A stretch of 64,000 nt of DNA from NCBI GenBank assembly GCA_964036045.1, contig OZ038388.1, positions 9,566,733 to 9,630,732 on the forward strand, written 5' to 3'. The notes under the pieces were generated by a model that searched no databases, was not told where the DNA came from, and saw only the letters and a list, made by a program, of their open reading frames with translations. Within the stretch, counting starts at the first letter, position 1. Every line of letters begins with the position of its first letter. Below are positions 10,320 to 21,845 of the stretch, one piece after another. Both the position numbers and the translations under genes were made by a program. Origin of the DNA: Eutreptiella sp. 'Long Island Sound 2002' (lineage: Eukaryota > Euglenozoa > Euglenophyceae > Eutreptiales > Eutreptiaceae).

Positions 10320-12235
10320 ACACGGGCAAGGGCGAGATAACTCGCATCGCCAGGGTCGCCGCGGGCGCACAGAAAGAGCTGGACATTGCCAAGACGGAGA
10401 TGGTCAAGATCGCCAAGGTCGCCACCGCCGCGCAGAGGGAGCTGGACATCGCCAGGGGCGAGACCAGGCTGCTGAACAAGGTCATCAACCGCCTGCAGCA
10501 GAGGTTGGACGAGCTGGAAGGCCGTGGGAGCGTCGGCAGCGACCACCCACCCCTGGAGTCTGGCTCGTCGGACGAAGGCTGGGGACCTGGACCAGGTCCA
10601 GGCAGACCCCACGCCCCCGGCGGAGCCCCCAGGAGTCGCCCCAGCGCCAGTGCCCCCTCTCTCAGCGCCCCCTCTCACCACAGCACGGGCCGCCGTAACG
10701 AGCGCGTGCTGCCCGGCAGTGGCAGTGAGGAGTGGTGTGATGAGTGGCTCAGGGCGGAGTACCACAACCGCCGTGCCCCACCGCGGACACCGGTACGCCC
10801 CCGACGCCCCGCACAAGCCCCGGAGCCAATTCCAATGGTTGGCGGGCGTTATGGTGTACTCAGGGATGAGGTCCCCGGAGGAGACGTGGAGTGGGATATC
10901 GGCGGAGTTGAGGAAGACCTGGAGGAATTCGGCATTTCCCCGCCGCGTGGTGTACGACGCGAGGCCGCTGAACGCAGCTGCCGGCGCCGTGATGAGGAGG
11001 CATACATGGAAGGGGTACGGCGTGAACATCTAGGTTCAGCGTACATGGAGAAACCACGGCGTAGCCACACGGATACCGTGGAGGAGATGGAACTGGCGGC
11101 CGTGGGACTCCGTGGGGGACGCCGTTGGGAACCTCGGTCGACCTCGCGGCCGGCGTTCATGGTTCCTGAGGCCGCGGATGCCGCCATGTGGGAAGACCTG
11201 AAGGACATCAAGCCCCCCATGTACGATGGCAACCCCCTCAACCTCGACCGCTTCTTGGAGAAGCTGGACGATTGGGTGGTGACCGTCACTGAAGACATGG
11301 ATCCCGCAGATGCGGAGAGATATGTCTTCAAACGGTTCAGGTACCGCCTGCCGGAAGTGCTCCAAGAGCTATACTTCGTGGCGACCAAGGAGGGGAAAAT
11401 CAAGACCCTCAAGGAAGCCAAGAAGTGGCTCAACGAGCAGGAGCGGGTGGACGCTCCGCAGGTGGCTGCCAAGCGGTGGAAGTCCATCAAGGTTCAGCAT
11501 GATGGACGGGAGATCCGCCTACGAGATTGGCGGGACTTCCGGGGGCAATACACCCTCTTCCGCCGCAACGTGGAGGACTGGAATGAGGGTGACGAGCAGG
11601 CCTGCCTGCTCTCCATGCTGCCGGAAGCATGGATCATGAGAGTCACTGAGTCCAACCACACGGTCAAGATGATGCTCCCCAAGGAGTATCATACGAACGT
11701 GGTGGCTTGGGCAAGGAGGAACGTGGCCCGGGATGTCAAACGGCACTCCCTGCGGAACGCCCTCCTCATCACCGTCACCGGCGATCGCGAGAAGACCGCG
11801 ATGTGGCGCCTTGATGAGTGTGACGTGAGCGGCCAGACCATCCGTCTGCAGGCCATCCCGGCGCGGATGAGCTGCAACGAGATCCTGGAGTGGGTTGGAG
11901 AGGAAGTACTCAAGGAGTACCGGAACCTCCACCACACCCGCGGGTTGAGGCCCGGCGACCGCGACGTCAACTACGTTGGCGAGGGGCCTGGTGGGGACGC
12001 TGCCATGGACCCAGCGGGAGCCGATGGCGGTGAGGCCCTCGACGACGATGACGACGACGATGAGCCCTGCCGAGATGGCCGTTTGTGCCTTCGTCGCCAA
12101 CAACCTGAACGCGGGGAGCAACCGGGGAAGCTGGAAGCCCCTGCGGCAGGGTTGGAAGAAGAAGGAGAAGAAGGACCCCCGCCGCATTGGCAACCCTCCG
12201 CTGTCCTTTGGGGAGTTCATACAAGCTCACCCTGA
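10172..12235 (+). pseudogene. gag: Element B gag, second coiled coil and capsid-like domain
   Basis: Begins with a short coiled coil (LRRRVQSLEREIDTGKGEI and on), a Pro/Ser/Gly linker, and an Arg/Glu-rich stretch. The capsid-like region follows: DLKDIKPPMYDGNPLNLDRF, then LNEQERVDAP, RLRDWRDFRGQY, TVKMMLPKEYHTNVVAWARR and IPARMSCNEILEWVGEEVLKEY. This resembles retrotransposon Gag by position and by the PPMYDG.P.NLDRFL pattern. A one-base insertion near 12070 shifts the frame, so the last 55 or so residues before 12235 are not genuine. Confidence 0.8.
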
Positions 12236-12620
12236 GGGCTGTTTCGTGTGTTATGGGAGGAGGCAAGGCTTCAACCATGACCACCGGACATGCCCCATCC
12301 ACCAGGCCGACACGGAGGCCTGTAAGAAGGTGCATGGGTCGAAGAAGCGTGCACCAGCGGGTATCCGGGAGACCAAAGTGGAGGTCGACAACGACGAGCT
12401 CTCCAAGCTGATGTCGGTGGGGACCGAGTTGGCCAAGGAGATCGAGGAGATCAAGAGGAACTGGGTCCCCAGGTCGGACAACAAGAACAAGGAGGACAAG
12501 GAGAACGACAAGAACAAGGACAAGGACAAGAAGGGTAAGAAAGGGGGAAAGAAGAGAGGTGTCAACGAGGTTGATGCGGAGGAGAGTACCCCTACTACCA
12601 CCACAACTGACGCCCCTTAG
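12060..12620 (+). pseudogene. gag: Element B gag, zinc knuckle and Lys-rich tail
   Basis: Resumes with CAFVANN, then PRRIGNPPLSFGEF and the variant knuckle CFVCYGRRQGFNHDHRTC (CX2CX8HX4C). A conserved helix (DELSKLM...ELAKEIEEIKRNW) and a run of Lys, Asn, Asp and Glu follow, ending TTDAP and TAG at 12618-12620. The knuckle probably binds the genomic RNA, as in other Gag nucleocapsids. Confidence 0.8.
12618..12620 (+). promoter_or_regulatory. Candidate gag-pol readthrough UAG, element B
   Basis: TAG followed by CGG AGC CCC TGC AGC. The pol frame continues directly without a shift (MGSATPSQSG and on), and no stop lies between this one and the protease leader. The same arrangement is seen in C and D and, more diverged, in A. 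Confidence 0.55.
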
Positions 12621-13639
12621 CGGAGCCCCTGCAGCCAAGGGCCCCAGCGAGGGCGGTCGCAGGATGGTGTCGTGGGAAGCGCCACACCATCCCAGTCGGG
12701 AGACGATATGCACAAAGGGATTGCCGCGGGCGGAAGGCCCAGTCCGGCACCCGACAGTCGCGGTGGCGGGGTGAGGGCAAGTGAAGGCACGAAGCCTTGC
12801 ACCCGTCCATGCTTCGCGACCGAGAATGTATTTGATGTGCTTCAACATCTATCCGAGAGTATCGGAGGATGGGCAGCCTGAGCCAATTGTCCACGACCTG
12901 CACCAGTCGCTTGTTGAGCTTCTGGAACGGCCGGAGATCCTGAGCTTGCACGCCGTGCGCCGAGTGGAGCGTGTGCGGCAGTTGCACCTTAAGGTCTGTG
13001 CCTTATGCGGGGAAGTGGAGAAGGTCTTCGACGTGTTGGTCGAACGGGAGCTCAGGTCAGCTTGGTCAAGGCTGGCCTACTTCCGCCAGAGTGTTTGACC
13101 GACAGTCGGAAACCTGTCAGGCTGAAGGTGGCGAACGGCCAGTACATGGTGGGAGGCACGAAGGAAGCGACCATTGGGCTGCAGTTCGTGAACCACCGTG
13201 AGCTGAGCCGCCCGGACCTCGGCAAGGAAATCCTCCTGCAAGGTCGCTTCTACGAGGCCGAGATGGACTGGGACATGATCGTTGGGTACGACTTGATGAT
13301 GGATACGGACTCCGGCGTCCTCCCGGCCCAGGCCTCAATGACCCTGTACCAGGACGACCAGCTCTCGTGGCTTTCGTCACCTGAGCACCATGTGGAATAC
13401 GAATGGATACACCCGGAACGCAATCAGCTCGAAGTAGCCGCGCTGGGCACTGAGCCAACTGGGCCAGCAAACCAGGAGTACGGCGTAATGCCGGAAGTGG
13501 GGAGCCGAGTGGTCGCGGACCTGGGAGCTTCGAATCTGGCCCTGGATGTGTTCTCCTCAGGAACCTCCGCCCATCTTCGGGTTTGTGAGAAGTACTGGAG
13601 CGCCCAGGATTCCGCGTGGAAGAAGCACTGGGATGTGGA
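12621..13639 (+). pseudogene. pol: Element B pol, protease
   Basis: Leader and aspartic protease. The leader (ASEGTKPCTRP...ENVFDVLQ) stays in the gag frame to about 12870, where a deletion of about 29 bases shifts it. The active site, LVDTGAQ in C and D, is destroyed by a one-base loss at about 13045, which separates VLVE from TGAQVSLVKAGLLP. The flap VANGQYMVGG and the C-terminal MDWDMIVGYD follow. A further 17-base deletion near 13630 shifts the frame. This protease cannot be functional. Confidence 0.8.
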
Positions 13640-14883
13640 TCCATTGCCCCCGATGGGACATTCCAAGGGCGATAGCGAAGATTCGCAAGGACCGCTCCAA
13701 GGCAGTGCTGGTTGTTCCTATGAGATGCACCGAGGAGGAAAGCACCCGACATTGGGTGGTCTCATTGACAAACATGACCTTAAACAAGGTCGTCCTACCG
13801 GCTGGAGAGAGTGTCTATCAGGACGCTAAGGGACAGCGCATGCCACCTCAAAGATGGCCAACAGAATTCCACTATGTGGATGGGGGCCTTGAGCAGGCCG
13901 ACACCACGGAGTTCGCGTGTGTCCACCGCATCATAGCGGAGCCCTGGCGGCAATACTTTGCGGTTTTTCCTGTTGACATCGGAGAATTGGAGGACCCCCT
14001 CACTGAAGAGGAGTTGGATCTGGTTCAGGGGTATATGGATCAGCCCCTTCACGACTGGGGAAGCCAGCGTGAGGGCAAGGGCCAGGACAAAGCCCCGTGG
14101 GAAGTGGAATCCATCGTCTCCGGTTCCTATGATGGGGATACCTTCGTAAGGAGATGCTGGACCACATGTCCAGCCAGGATGCTGGAAAGTTTGCTTGAGC
14201 CGGTGCGTGACTGTGCGGACCCCTCCGTGGACGACGTGATCATCGCGTCCGGGGACCCCATTATCAGCTATGAGGAGCTCCTGGAGGCACATGAGAGGGA
14301 CAGCACCCGAGTGCTGGACCTTCTGGTTCGGCACAAACTCACGGGCAGCAGTGACAAGGCCACCATTGCGGTAAGCGAGGTGGTCTTCGCTGGCCACGTA
14401 GTTGGGAACGGGCAGCGGGAGCCCATACCTGGCAAGGTGGCTGCGATCGAGCACTGGGAAAAGCCCAAAACGGTCTCTGAGCTACGGGCGTACTTGGGGT
14501 TCTGCAACTACTACTCAGGGTATATCAAGATGTATGCCGAGTATGCAGCCCCCATGACGACCATGCTCAAGGGCAACCGAGAGGAGACCAAGAAGGGGTC
14601 CAAGAAGGCTCTGGTCTGGAATGCTGAGTCCGACCGTGCCTTTGAGGGGATGAAGCAGGCGTTGCTATCAGCAGTGGTTCTGCACCTCGTGGATCCTGAC
14701 CGAGGGTTCGTTCTGCGCACCGACGCTTCCGACTACGCCGTTGGCGCTGTGTTGGAACAAGTGCTTGACAATGGGAGGCACGTGCCAGTGGCCTTCTGGA
14801 GCCGAGTCCTGGCGGAAGGCCAGAGACGGACGTGGACGCCCCGAGAAAAGCAGGCGTATGCCATCGTCATGGCTCTCAGGTAA
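13640..14883 (+). pseudogene. pol: Element B pol, linker, RT C-terminal half and start of RNase H
   Basis: The linker (PRWDIPRAIAKIRKDRSKAVLVV and on) runs to about 14175. There the N-terminal half of the RT is missing: compared with D, about 725 bp between the HMSSQD region and RMLENLLEP are deleted, removing motif A and its catalytic Asp. The rest shows SVDDVII (first position changed), GFCNYYSGY, and RNase H TDASDYAVGAVLEQ. TAA at 14881-14883 replaces the AAA seen in D. Confidence 0.85.
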
Positions 14884-16026
14884 TGGGCTGGGTACATAGC
14901 CCTCCATCCTGTCACCGTCTGCACCGACCATCAGAGTCTGCAGTGGTGGCACAAAGAGACCGTGGACACCTCCTCTGGTCCCGCCTCCCGACGGGCAAGA
15001 TGGCATGAGACCTTGGCCAAGTTGGACCTCACGGTTGGGTATGTTCCTGGCAAGGACAACACCGTGGCGGACTGTCTCAGGAGGTGGGCCTATCCCGCCA
15101 GCAAGGGCATGACAGACGTGTCTGCCCATGGCGATGAGGCTGAGACCGCTGAAGCCAAGAGGATCATAGAAATGGAGCGCCTGATGGAGGAGGAGGGTGT
15201 TAAATGCTTCCTCGTCATGGCTGCGGATGCCCCCCTCGGAACGAGGATGGGCAGAGCGGTCAGAGTACTCGCCCCTGATGGAGCTGAGTCCGACAAGCAC
15301 CTCTTCCCTGAATCTTGCCCCCAGGACGACTGGACCGACGACTACGCTAAGTCTGAGGCCTTTGAGGCCAAATATAGGGCTGTGACCGACCCTGATGACG
15401 GGCAGAAGTGGCCAAAGGGGCTGACCGAAGAGGATGGCAAGCTTTACCGGAATGCTAAGCTGCTGGTCCCGGAGTCCCGGGTGCTCAAGCTGTGTGAGGC
15501 TTGGCACCACCACATGATGCACCCAGGGGTCAAGAATCAAGCCCTGGACATGCAGCGCCGGTTTGAGATCGACCAGATCGGTCTCTACACCGCCATCAAG
15601 GAGGTCAGGAAGGGTTGCTCCGTCTGTCAGGCCTGCAATCCCGATAACCGGAATGTCAAGGGGGAAGCCCGATGGACTCCGGTGCCTGACCAGCCCATGG
15701 AGAGCGTGGCCATGGACGTCTTCTCCATGCCCGAAGTTCACATTGGCAAAGAGACCTTTGACTGTGTGGTCCTTTGTGTGGACCGCCACAGCGGCTACGT
15801 AGTGGCCGTTCCGGCACGCAAAAAGGGGTTGCTTGCCAAGGAAGTGGCAGTCATGATGATTCGTCATTGGCTGACCGTCTTTGACATCCCCCGCACCATT
15901 TGCAGTGACCGAGGGCCCCAGTTTACTGGTGGCTGGTTCAAGGCCATGTGTTCCCTCATGGGAATACGTCATGCCAAGAGCGTCGCCCGTCTCAGCCGGT
16001 CTAACAGCCGGGCTGAACTGGCTTGA
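14884..16026 (+). pseudogene. pol: Element B pol, RNase H end and integrase core
   Basis: Same frame as the previous segment. RNase H ends with CTDHQSLQWWHK and DNTVADCLRRW. The integrase zinc-binding region HHHMMHPG...CSVCQAC (HHCC type) follows, then the catalytic core with MDVFSMPE (first Asp), CSDRGPQF (second Asp) and the region RSNSRAE (Glu), giving DD35E spacing. TGA at 16024-16026 replaces GGA of D. SNGRAE is changed to SNSRAE next to the catalytic Glu. Confidence 0.85.
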
Positions 16027-16827
16027 AGGCAGCTGTTCGAGAAGCTGCGCAAGATTCACATCACCAATCCACGTCAGAACTGGTTTGAGAAGATGTGGCC
16101 CGCTCTGAAGGCCCATCATGACACCCCCACTCTGGGTGGTTTGTCCCCTCACCAGATTCTGTTCGGCAGCGACCCCCTTGGTCGGGGACTTCCCTTGTCT
16201 GGTGATGGTATGGCCATGGACGCCAAGGAATTCTTTGGGCGGCAAGAGGCAAGGGCGCAGGACATCCGCCAGCAGCTCGAGGAGGAGCATGCTGAGCGTC
16301 AGAAGTCCGCCCCGAGCTCGACAGCGCAAAAGTTCAGCGTCGGAGACCCAGTGTGGGTGATCAGACCCCGCTCTATCGGCACCCACCGCACCAAAACCTG
16401 GTTCACACCCGGAGAGGTGGTTCGCAGAACTGGTGCGGACACCTACCGCATCAAGGTGGGCCACGGACAGTTCTGGGAGCGCCACGAGAGTCCACTCCGT
16501 GTGCGGGAGCCCGACCTCCGTGGCCAGCATGTGTCCCTGGACTATGCCGCACTTGAGGCTGATTCGGACGATGACTATGCTGAGCAGGACGACTATACCG
16601 TCGAGAAGATCCTGGCCCAGCGTCCGGACGCCTCGGCACCCGGGGGCCTGGAGTTCAAGGTTCGTTGGCGAGGCTATGGGCCGTCCGACGACAACTGGGA
16701 ACCCGTCTCCTCGTTCGTGCCGCGGATTAACACCCCCTTCATGGACTACATCCGCAAGCACAAGACCAAGATCCATGTCTCGGACTTGGCAGCACTCACC
16801 CGGGCGATTGCAGCCAGGGGCGCCTGA
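16027..16827 (+). pseudogene. pol: Element B pol, integrase C-terminus and chromodomain
   Basis: Same frame after the TGA. The integrase C-terminal part (FSVGDPVWVIRP, TYRIKVGHG) precedes an acidic linker (SDDDYAEQDD) and a chromodomain: YTVEKILAQRP, EFKVRWRGYGPSDDNWEP. The aromatic positions typical of histone-binding chromodomains (Tyr, Trp, Trp) are present. Ends at TGA 16825-16827. By analogy with chromoviruses it would direct insertion to marked chromatin. Confidence 0.88.
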
Positions 16828-18320
16828 TCTCCGCCCTGAGCTCTCCCCTGATGCATTTTGAGCGCTTGTTAGGTTGACGGATCGTCCCTCACTTGCTTGC
16901 TCTCTTCCATCTTCCGGTGACCTGCCATCAGAGTGGCCATATACCCCCCCTGCTGAATCCAGGAGAGGATGGCCCCTCTCTTACACTTCTACTCGTCACT
17001 CCCCCCCTGCTGAATTCTTGGGAAACCAGGCAGGGCGACCTTGACATTTCCTGAGCTCTTAGAGCTCTTAGGGCCTGAGCTCTTGAAGCCCATACGACGT
17101 TGCGCAACGGATGCCGCTGTCATCGGCATTGGGATTTTTTGGTGTGTTGTCTGGTCCCATGGCACTTGCGGGATCCAGACCAGTCTACGTGTGTCTGCAG
17201 ACTATATATGGCCTGAACTCAGGCGTTTTCCTGTCCACCCTCCTGCATATGCCTTATCCTAACCAGGGCGTGGTTTGGCGCTCTATCCAGAGTGTGTTTA
17301 CACGCCTATTTACCCAGTTTATTGCTTACTTTTCTGCCCCCCCCCAGGATATTTGAATCTGTAAGTTGCGTATTATCAGCCCATCGGCGCCTATGGACTG
17401 ATTTTCCCCCCCCCGAGGGGATGCGATTCGGAATACGCATGCGCCCTGAGTCGCCCTTTACATGCTCTTACATAAGGTCCAGCCAGGACCAGTACCTAAG
17501 TACAGATTCTTCTGTTTGGGTGCCCGTGATACCGTGTTCCCTAGTGGCTGTGATGTGCTGAGATCCTGATGGCGCCAGGCGGGAAGCCCAGTTGCCTGAC
17601 TACACTCCCAGCGGTCCGCCACTGTCAGTCCCAGTGTGAGCCTACCGACTCGCAGACGCAGTTGCAGTCCGGTGGCGACCTCCGGTGTCCTGACCTCGGT
17701 CAGTCTGCCTGGGAAACTGTTGGTTTGAGGAGTCGACGCCTCCGCCCAGACTGCATGGGGACTCCCCCATGCATGGCCTTCGTGGTAATGGGGCGAGGGA
17801 AAAGACAGCCTTGATGCCCGATCCCTTATGGAGGAGTTCGTTCGATATTACCACTCTGGACTCGCGTCGTCGATATGGACATGGTGCGGCCAAGGAAGGA
17901 CCCGTGGGGACTCTCCCTCAGACTGCGGCCTTGGGAAGCCCCGGGTAGCCTGATGGATCTTTGTGGTCGCTTTCGACCTGTGGGACCACCTCGGTCGTCG
18001 TGTGACGCCTATGTTGGCCGTGTATGCCACTGCCACTGTGGTAGTGACTGTCGCAGCCGGCACCTGGTGCGCCTGGTGAGGGTTAACGGGTCCTTTGGAT
18101 GCCGAACAATCGCCGCCAGGACCCGGGACTTGATACTTGATACTATACTTGCAGCTACTAACAGCTACAGCAATGTACCTGTCTTACTGTGGGATTGTAC
18201 TGGGCAGCCTAACCCGCAAATCAGCCTGAAGTGAGATGGGACACCACCCCCTTCAGGGGATGGTCCTGGCCACCCGCTGCCATGCTTGGGTGTTATCGAG
18301 CCCCCCCCAGGATTTGCTCT
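16828..18320 (+). other. Element B 3' untranslated region
   Basis: About 1.5 kb between pol and the polypurine tract, also present in C (30560-32008) and, shortened, in D. It has two copies of CCCCCCTGCTGAAT (16940-17020), a GAGCTCTTAG repeat near 17050 and a short CTTGATACT repeat near 18130. Longer frames here (17875-18234) are not preserved between copies. Only the small hydrophobic ORF at 18011 shows frame conservation. Confidence 0.6.
18011..18079 (+). pseudogene. Small hydrophobic ORF, element B copy (truncated)
   Basis: Starts MLAVYATATVVVTVAAGT, a single likely membrane segment. In C (30745-30867) and D (55280-55402) the same ORF has 40 codons. In B a TGA replaces TAT at codon 23. 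Upstream the frame is closed by TGA, so the ATG at 18011 is the likely start. The position, after integrase and before the polypurine tract, is where env-like genes sit, but no Env similarity is seen. Confidence 0.35.
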
Positions 18321-18331
18321 AAGGAGGGGGG
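18321..18331 (+). promoter_or_regulatory. Polypurine tract, element B
   Basis: AAGGAGGGGGG lies directly before the TG of the 3' LTR. It is the plus-strand primer site of the element. The identical tract is in C (30549-30559, minus) and D (55592-55602). Confidence 0.85.
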
Positions 18332-21218
18332 TGAAGCGGTACCCAGAACCTATGGCCCATGGCCCGGAGGCCTGTGAGCCGTCACACCCGTTATGGCCCA
18401 TGGCGCGGAGGCCTTTGAGCCGTCACACCCGTGCGGAAGCCGTTGACACCGGCTGTCAGCGGGATATCTCTGTTCTCTAACCCGCGAAATCTGGAATCCG
18501 ATTTCTAACCATTAAATCGATGTGAAATTACCATAACTTTTTTGTCTTAGGCGATTTTCGTTCGGAAATCGGTGAAATACCCGATTTCTACCGCGATTTC
18601 TAATTGTCGTGAAATCGCCGCCAGACGTCGCCCGTTCTGTGCACTGCATTAGATAATTCTGTAAAACGATTCTTCTTGAAGTTAAGACTGAAACAGTCTT
18701 CGAGTGATCCGCAATTTGTTCCTTGATAGAACGCATCGCGTTCCAGATTTTTCCAAGAAAATTTGGGCGGCCGAAAGCGCTTTGCACCCCCAGGTGGATT
18801 AACAAGGGTTACGAGCGTTCAAGCGCCCAAGGACGAACTAACGTGCCTCATAGGCACTGTGTATGAGGTTTTGCCCCCCATAGGTATAGGATGAGACCAA
18901 AGGATCCCAACTCCCTAGGCCGAAAGGGTTATTTATTTTGAGTGTTCTCCAAGAAGTGCGCTTTTTCACGTACTTGGCATCCAAGTACCTGTAGAAGTAT
19001 GTTGAGTTGGCATTTGCCCCACCCATGCTTGCCTCCACATCCGGGGCATATCAGTTGTCTTCCCCGGATAGTACATATATGATCTCCATATATATATTGG
19101 TAATATATTTTGCGTGCATGCTAAATTTCGGCTTTCCGAAAGGAGGTCAATTTTCGACCAAAGCACTTGCATGCGTGTTAAGGGACCACAGTTACTTTAG
19201 AATATAGGCACACTTTGATTCTAGGCCACTAGGTTGGGTGTAGAAGGCGAGGGTAGGGTTGTATGCCATATTTGGTGTCATATCACGTGCCCATTTGGCG
19301 GGTGCACCATTCCAAGACTAACCTGCCAATGGACCCCATATTGCACGAAGCCCTTCATTGTACTCCCAACCAACACTCGCAAGCCTAACCTCCGTGAAGG
19401 GACGCTTGTGGAGCGCTCCCGAAGCGATGCTTTGCGAGCAAGGTGTGTTTTTTGCAACATTCCATTTTTGCATGTGCCAACTTGGGAGGCCGCGCGCGCG
19501 ACCTTCCAAAGTGCCCCAAGTGGGACACATATGTGAAATCGAAGGTCATTGGTGTCAAGTCATTGTGTTTAGAAGGATTGGTCGATTATTCAATCCAAGC
19601 CGAAGATATTATAATATATTTGTGTAGTTTTCAAGGCACTTTTGCGTGTATTTTCGCCAATTTTGCTGTTTTCTGCCCGTCATGATGTCAAGTGGCGACC
19701 GTGTATCTCAACGTTGCGCCCAATTGACATCATGACCCAAGTATGTTATGAGGGTACATACTTCAGTGCCCAACATATCTTGAACCCGTTGAACAACCCC
19801 ACTTGAGCTTGGCATACCGTGGCCGCCATGTTGGCGATTTGGAACGATCCCAAATCACGGGCTCACTTGGCGACCCTGCCATTCCCAAAACCGGAGGGGT
19901 TCTGGCGACGCCCAAAAGATATGTTGGACGCATATGACTTGATACCAATCCTATGGCACACTCCGGTTGAAGTTGGGCATGTGCCTCATTTGCCCCAACC
20001 ATGAGTGTGCGCATTTTCGGACATTTTGAGCAATTTTCCACATTTTCTGCCCGCCGTGCACCATGTTCAGCCCCCTCCTGCACGCCGAATGCATGAACCA
20101 ATGGACCATATATGACATGAATGTTATGTATATTGGTCACCATGGTTGGCACACCACGTGGGCGAAGCGGAGCAACCTTCGTCAAGGTGCTAGCCCAAAG
20201 TCAGTGTGGACAATTTTGCCATTTTGGCAGATGTGGACCCGATTTGGATTGTCACCAGGCCGAGTGGCTTGGAGATCTTTGGGAGCCAAGTGCATGGGAG
20301 TATCTGTTGGACTCCTGGTATAACGCGTATGGAATGGCGGATCCGATCTCCAAGCCGGCGTGGAGATATACTATTGGGAGCACCCCCGGATTTTGGCTCA
20401 TTTTGAGCAGCCAAAATGACCCCCTTTTGGGACCCGAATTTCACCCCCCGTGTGGTCAATTGGCGGCCCCATATCTCTATGCCCACAAGGAGCCAGGACC
20501 CAATTTCAAGTCGTGCACTCAGATAGAGGTCCTAGGTCCTGCCTCCCATCCTGTGAGCCATTGGCCTTGCCCTGGCCGGGACTTTGGTCTCATGACCCCA
20601 CTTGACGAACCCGTGGTGCCCTGATGCCGGGACCTCAGAGGGAACCAGGTTGGGTGAGGGCTACAGGGGGTTTGTACTTGAAGGGCATAGGGTGAGTTGC
20701 CTCGTTCCTACCTCTGGCGGGTCCGGACGGGGGGTCAATTTTGGAAGTTTTTGAGCTAACATCAGTTTGGGCTGAAACAGCCCATTTTCAGCTACGAACT
20801 CCTAGAAAATAATGGCGAGGCCATATCTCTAGCTCAGAGAGGAGTTGGGACCTGCCGTTAAGGGAGCATAGCCAGCGACTGTCGGTTAGCCTTGAAGCTT
20901 CTTGGTTCCGAGGAACTCGCTTGTGGCTGGGCAGGACATCCTCCCCTATTGGCAGGGTTTCAGGGTCCGGACTGAGCAGGGCATGGGTCGTGTTTGAGCC
21001 CCCGCCCCCGCCAGCCACTGAGAGGGTCGGACCTGGGATTGGGATATGACTTGCAACTGAGTGTCTTTTGTCCTGTGATGCTCTTACCCCAGTCCAGTCT
21101 TAACCCCATGTGTACATATCCCGATGTGTTGCTGTACATACTTTTGTTCCCTTGTTTCAGGGTGGCAAGGATCCTGAAACACTTTGTCACATGACACGAG
21201 CGTGATGATGACCCTGTG
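18332..21218 (+). repeat. Element B 3' LTR (3' end truncated)
   Basis: Matches 5037-7953 with scattered differences, then stops at CCTGTGA. The final 80 bases of the 5' LTR (to GCATCA) have no counterpart, and element A coding sequence follows at once. It has the TATA-like box at 19610 and the hairpin at 19679-19736. Confidence 0.9.
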
Positions 21219-21845
21219 AACACTGTGGCAGATTGCCTCAGTCGATGGGCCTACCCCGCGGGCAAGGCATGGATGGACATATCCAGCCATTGGGAAGCTG
21301 AGGAGGCCAAGGAGGCCAAGCGCATCATCGAGATGGAGAAGGCCATGGAGCATGAGGGGGTCAAGTGCTTTGTGGTGATGGCAAACCGTACAGACCTGGC
21401 CTAGTTCCGGGGTGCCCGAGTCCAAGCTATTTGAGAGGAAACCCTCGAGCAATGGATGGTGGCCCCCGTAGAGCTAGTCAGGTCGGTGGTCACAGAAGAC
21501 TGGTCGGATGACTATGCGGCATCCGAACACCGGAGCAGGTACTGGAATGCCGTGAGCGCCCCGTCGGACGACGAATGGCCTGAGGGCTTGACCGAGGAAG
21601 GGGATAAATTATTCCTCAAGGACAAGCTATTGGTCCCGGAGAACCGAATGGAGGAGCTCATTGACCACTGGCATAATGCCCAGCTCATGCATCCTGGTCG
21701 GGACAAGATGCAGCAGGACCTGGAGTGGCTCTTCAAGTTCCCACCGGGGTACTACGCCATTCTGGACAAGTACTGCAGCGGTGTATACGGCTATACCAGA
21801 GGCCCCTATGCGGTCTGTGGCCATGGATGTATTCGCCATGCCTGA
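21219..21845 (+). pseudogene. pol: Element A pol, RNase H end and integrase N-terminus
   Basis: NTVADCLSRWAYPAG ends RNase H. A stop at 21402-21404 and shifts follow. In the frame from 21456 the region LLVPENRMEELIDHWHNAQLMHPGRDKMQQDLEW matches the start of the HHCC domain. The two Cys (CSVCQAC in other copies) are missing, because about 60-70 bases are deleted near 21780. The zinc site is therefore incomplete. Confidence 0.75.

Larger units (their letters stand above)
5037..21218 (+). mobile_element. Element B, Ty3/gypsy chromovirus-like LTR retrotransposon inserted in A
   Basis: A complete but decayed element of about 16.2 kb: 5' LTR 5037-8033, leader, gag, UAG, pol ending in a chromodomain at 16827, 3' untranslated region, polypurine tract 18321-18331 and 3' LTR 18332-21218. 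The left flank ends in the A codons for GKD and the right flank starts with the A codons for NTVADCL, so the nesting is exact. No target duplication is visible, because the last 80 nt or so of the 3' LTR are missing together with the right junction. Confidence 0.93.

Noticed and set aside
14668-16776. 702-residue minus-strand ORF opposite the B pol gene
   Set aside because: It is the antisense shadow of RNase H, integrase and chromodomain coding sequence, which carries clear motifs on the plus strand.
17875-18234. 119-residue ORF in the B 3' untranslated region as an envelope gene
   Set aside because: The frame carries amino-acid changes and stops in C and D. There is no signal peptide or Env motif. 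The overlapping hydrophobic frame is better conserved.
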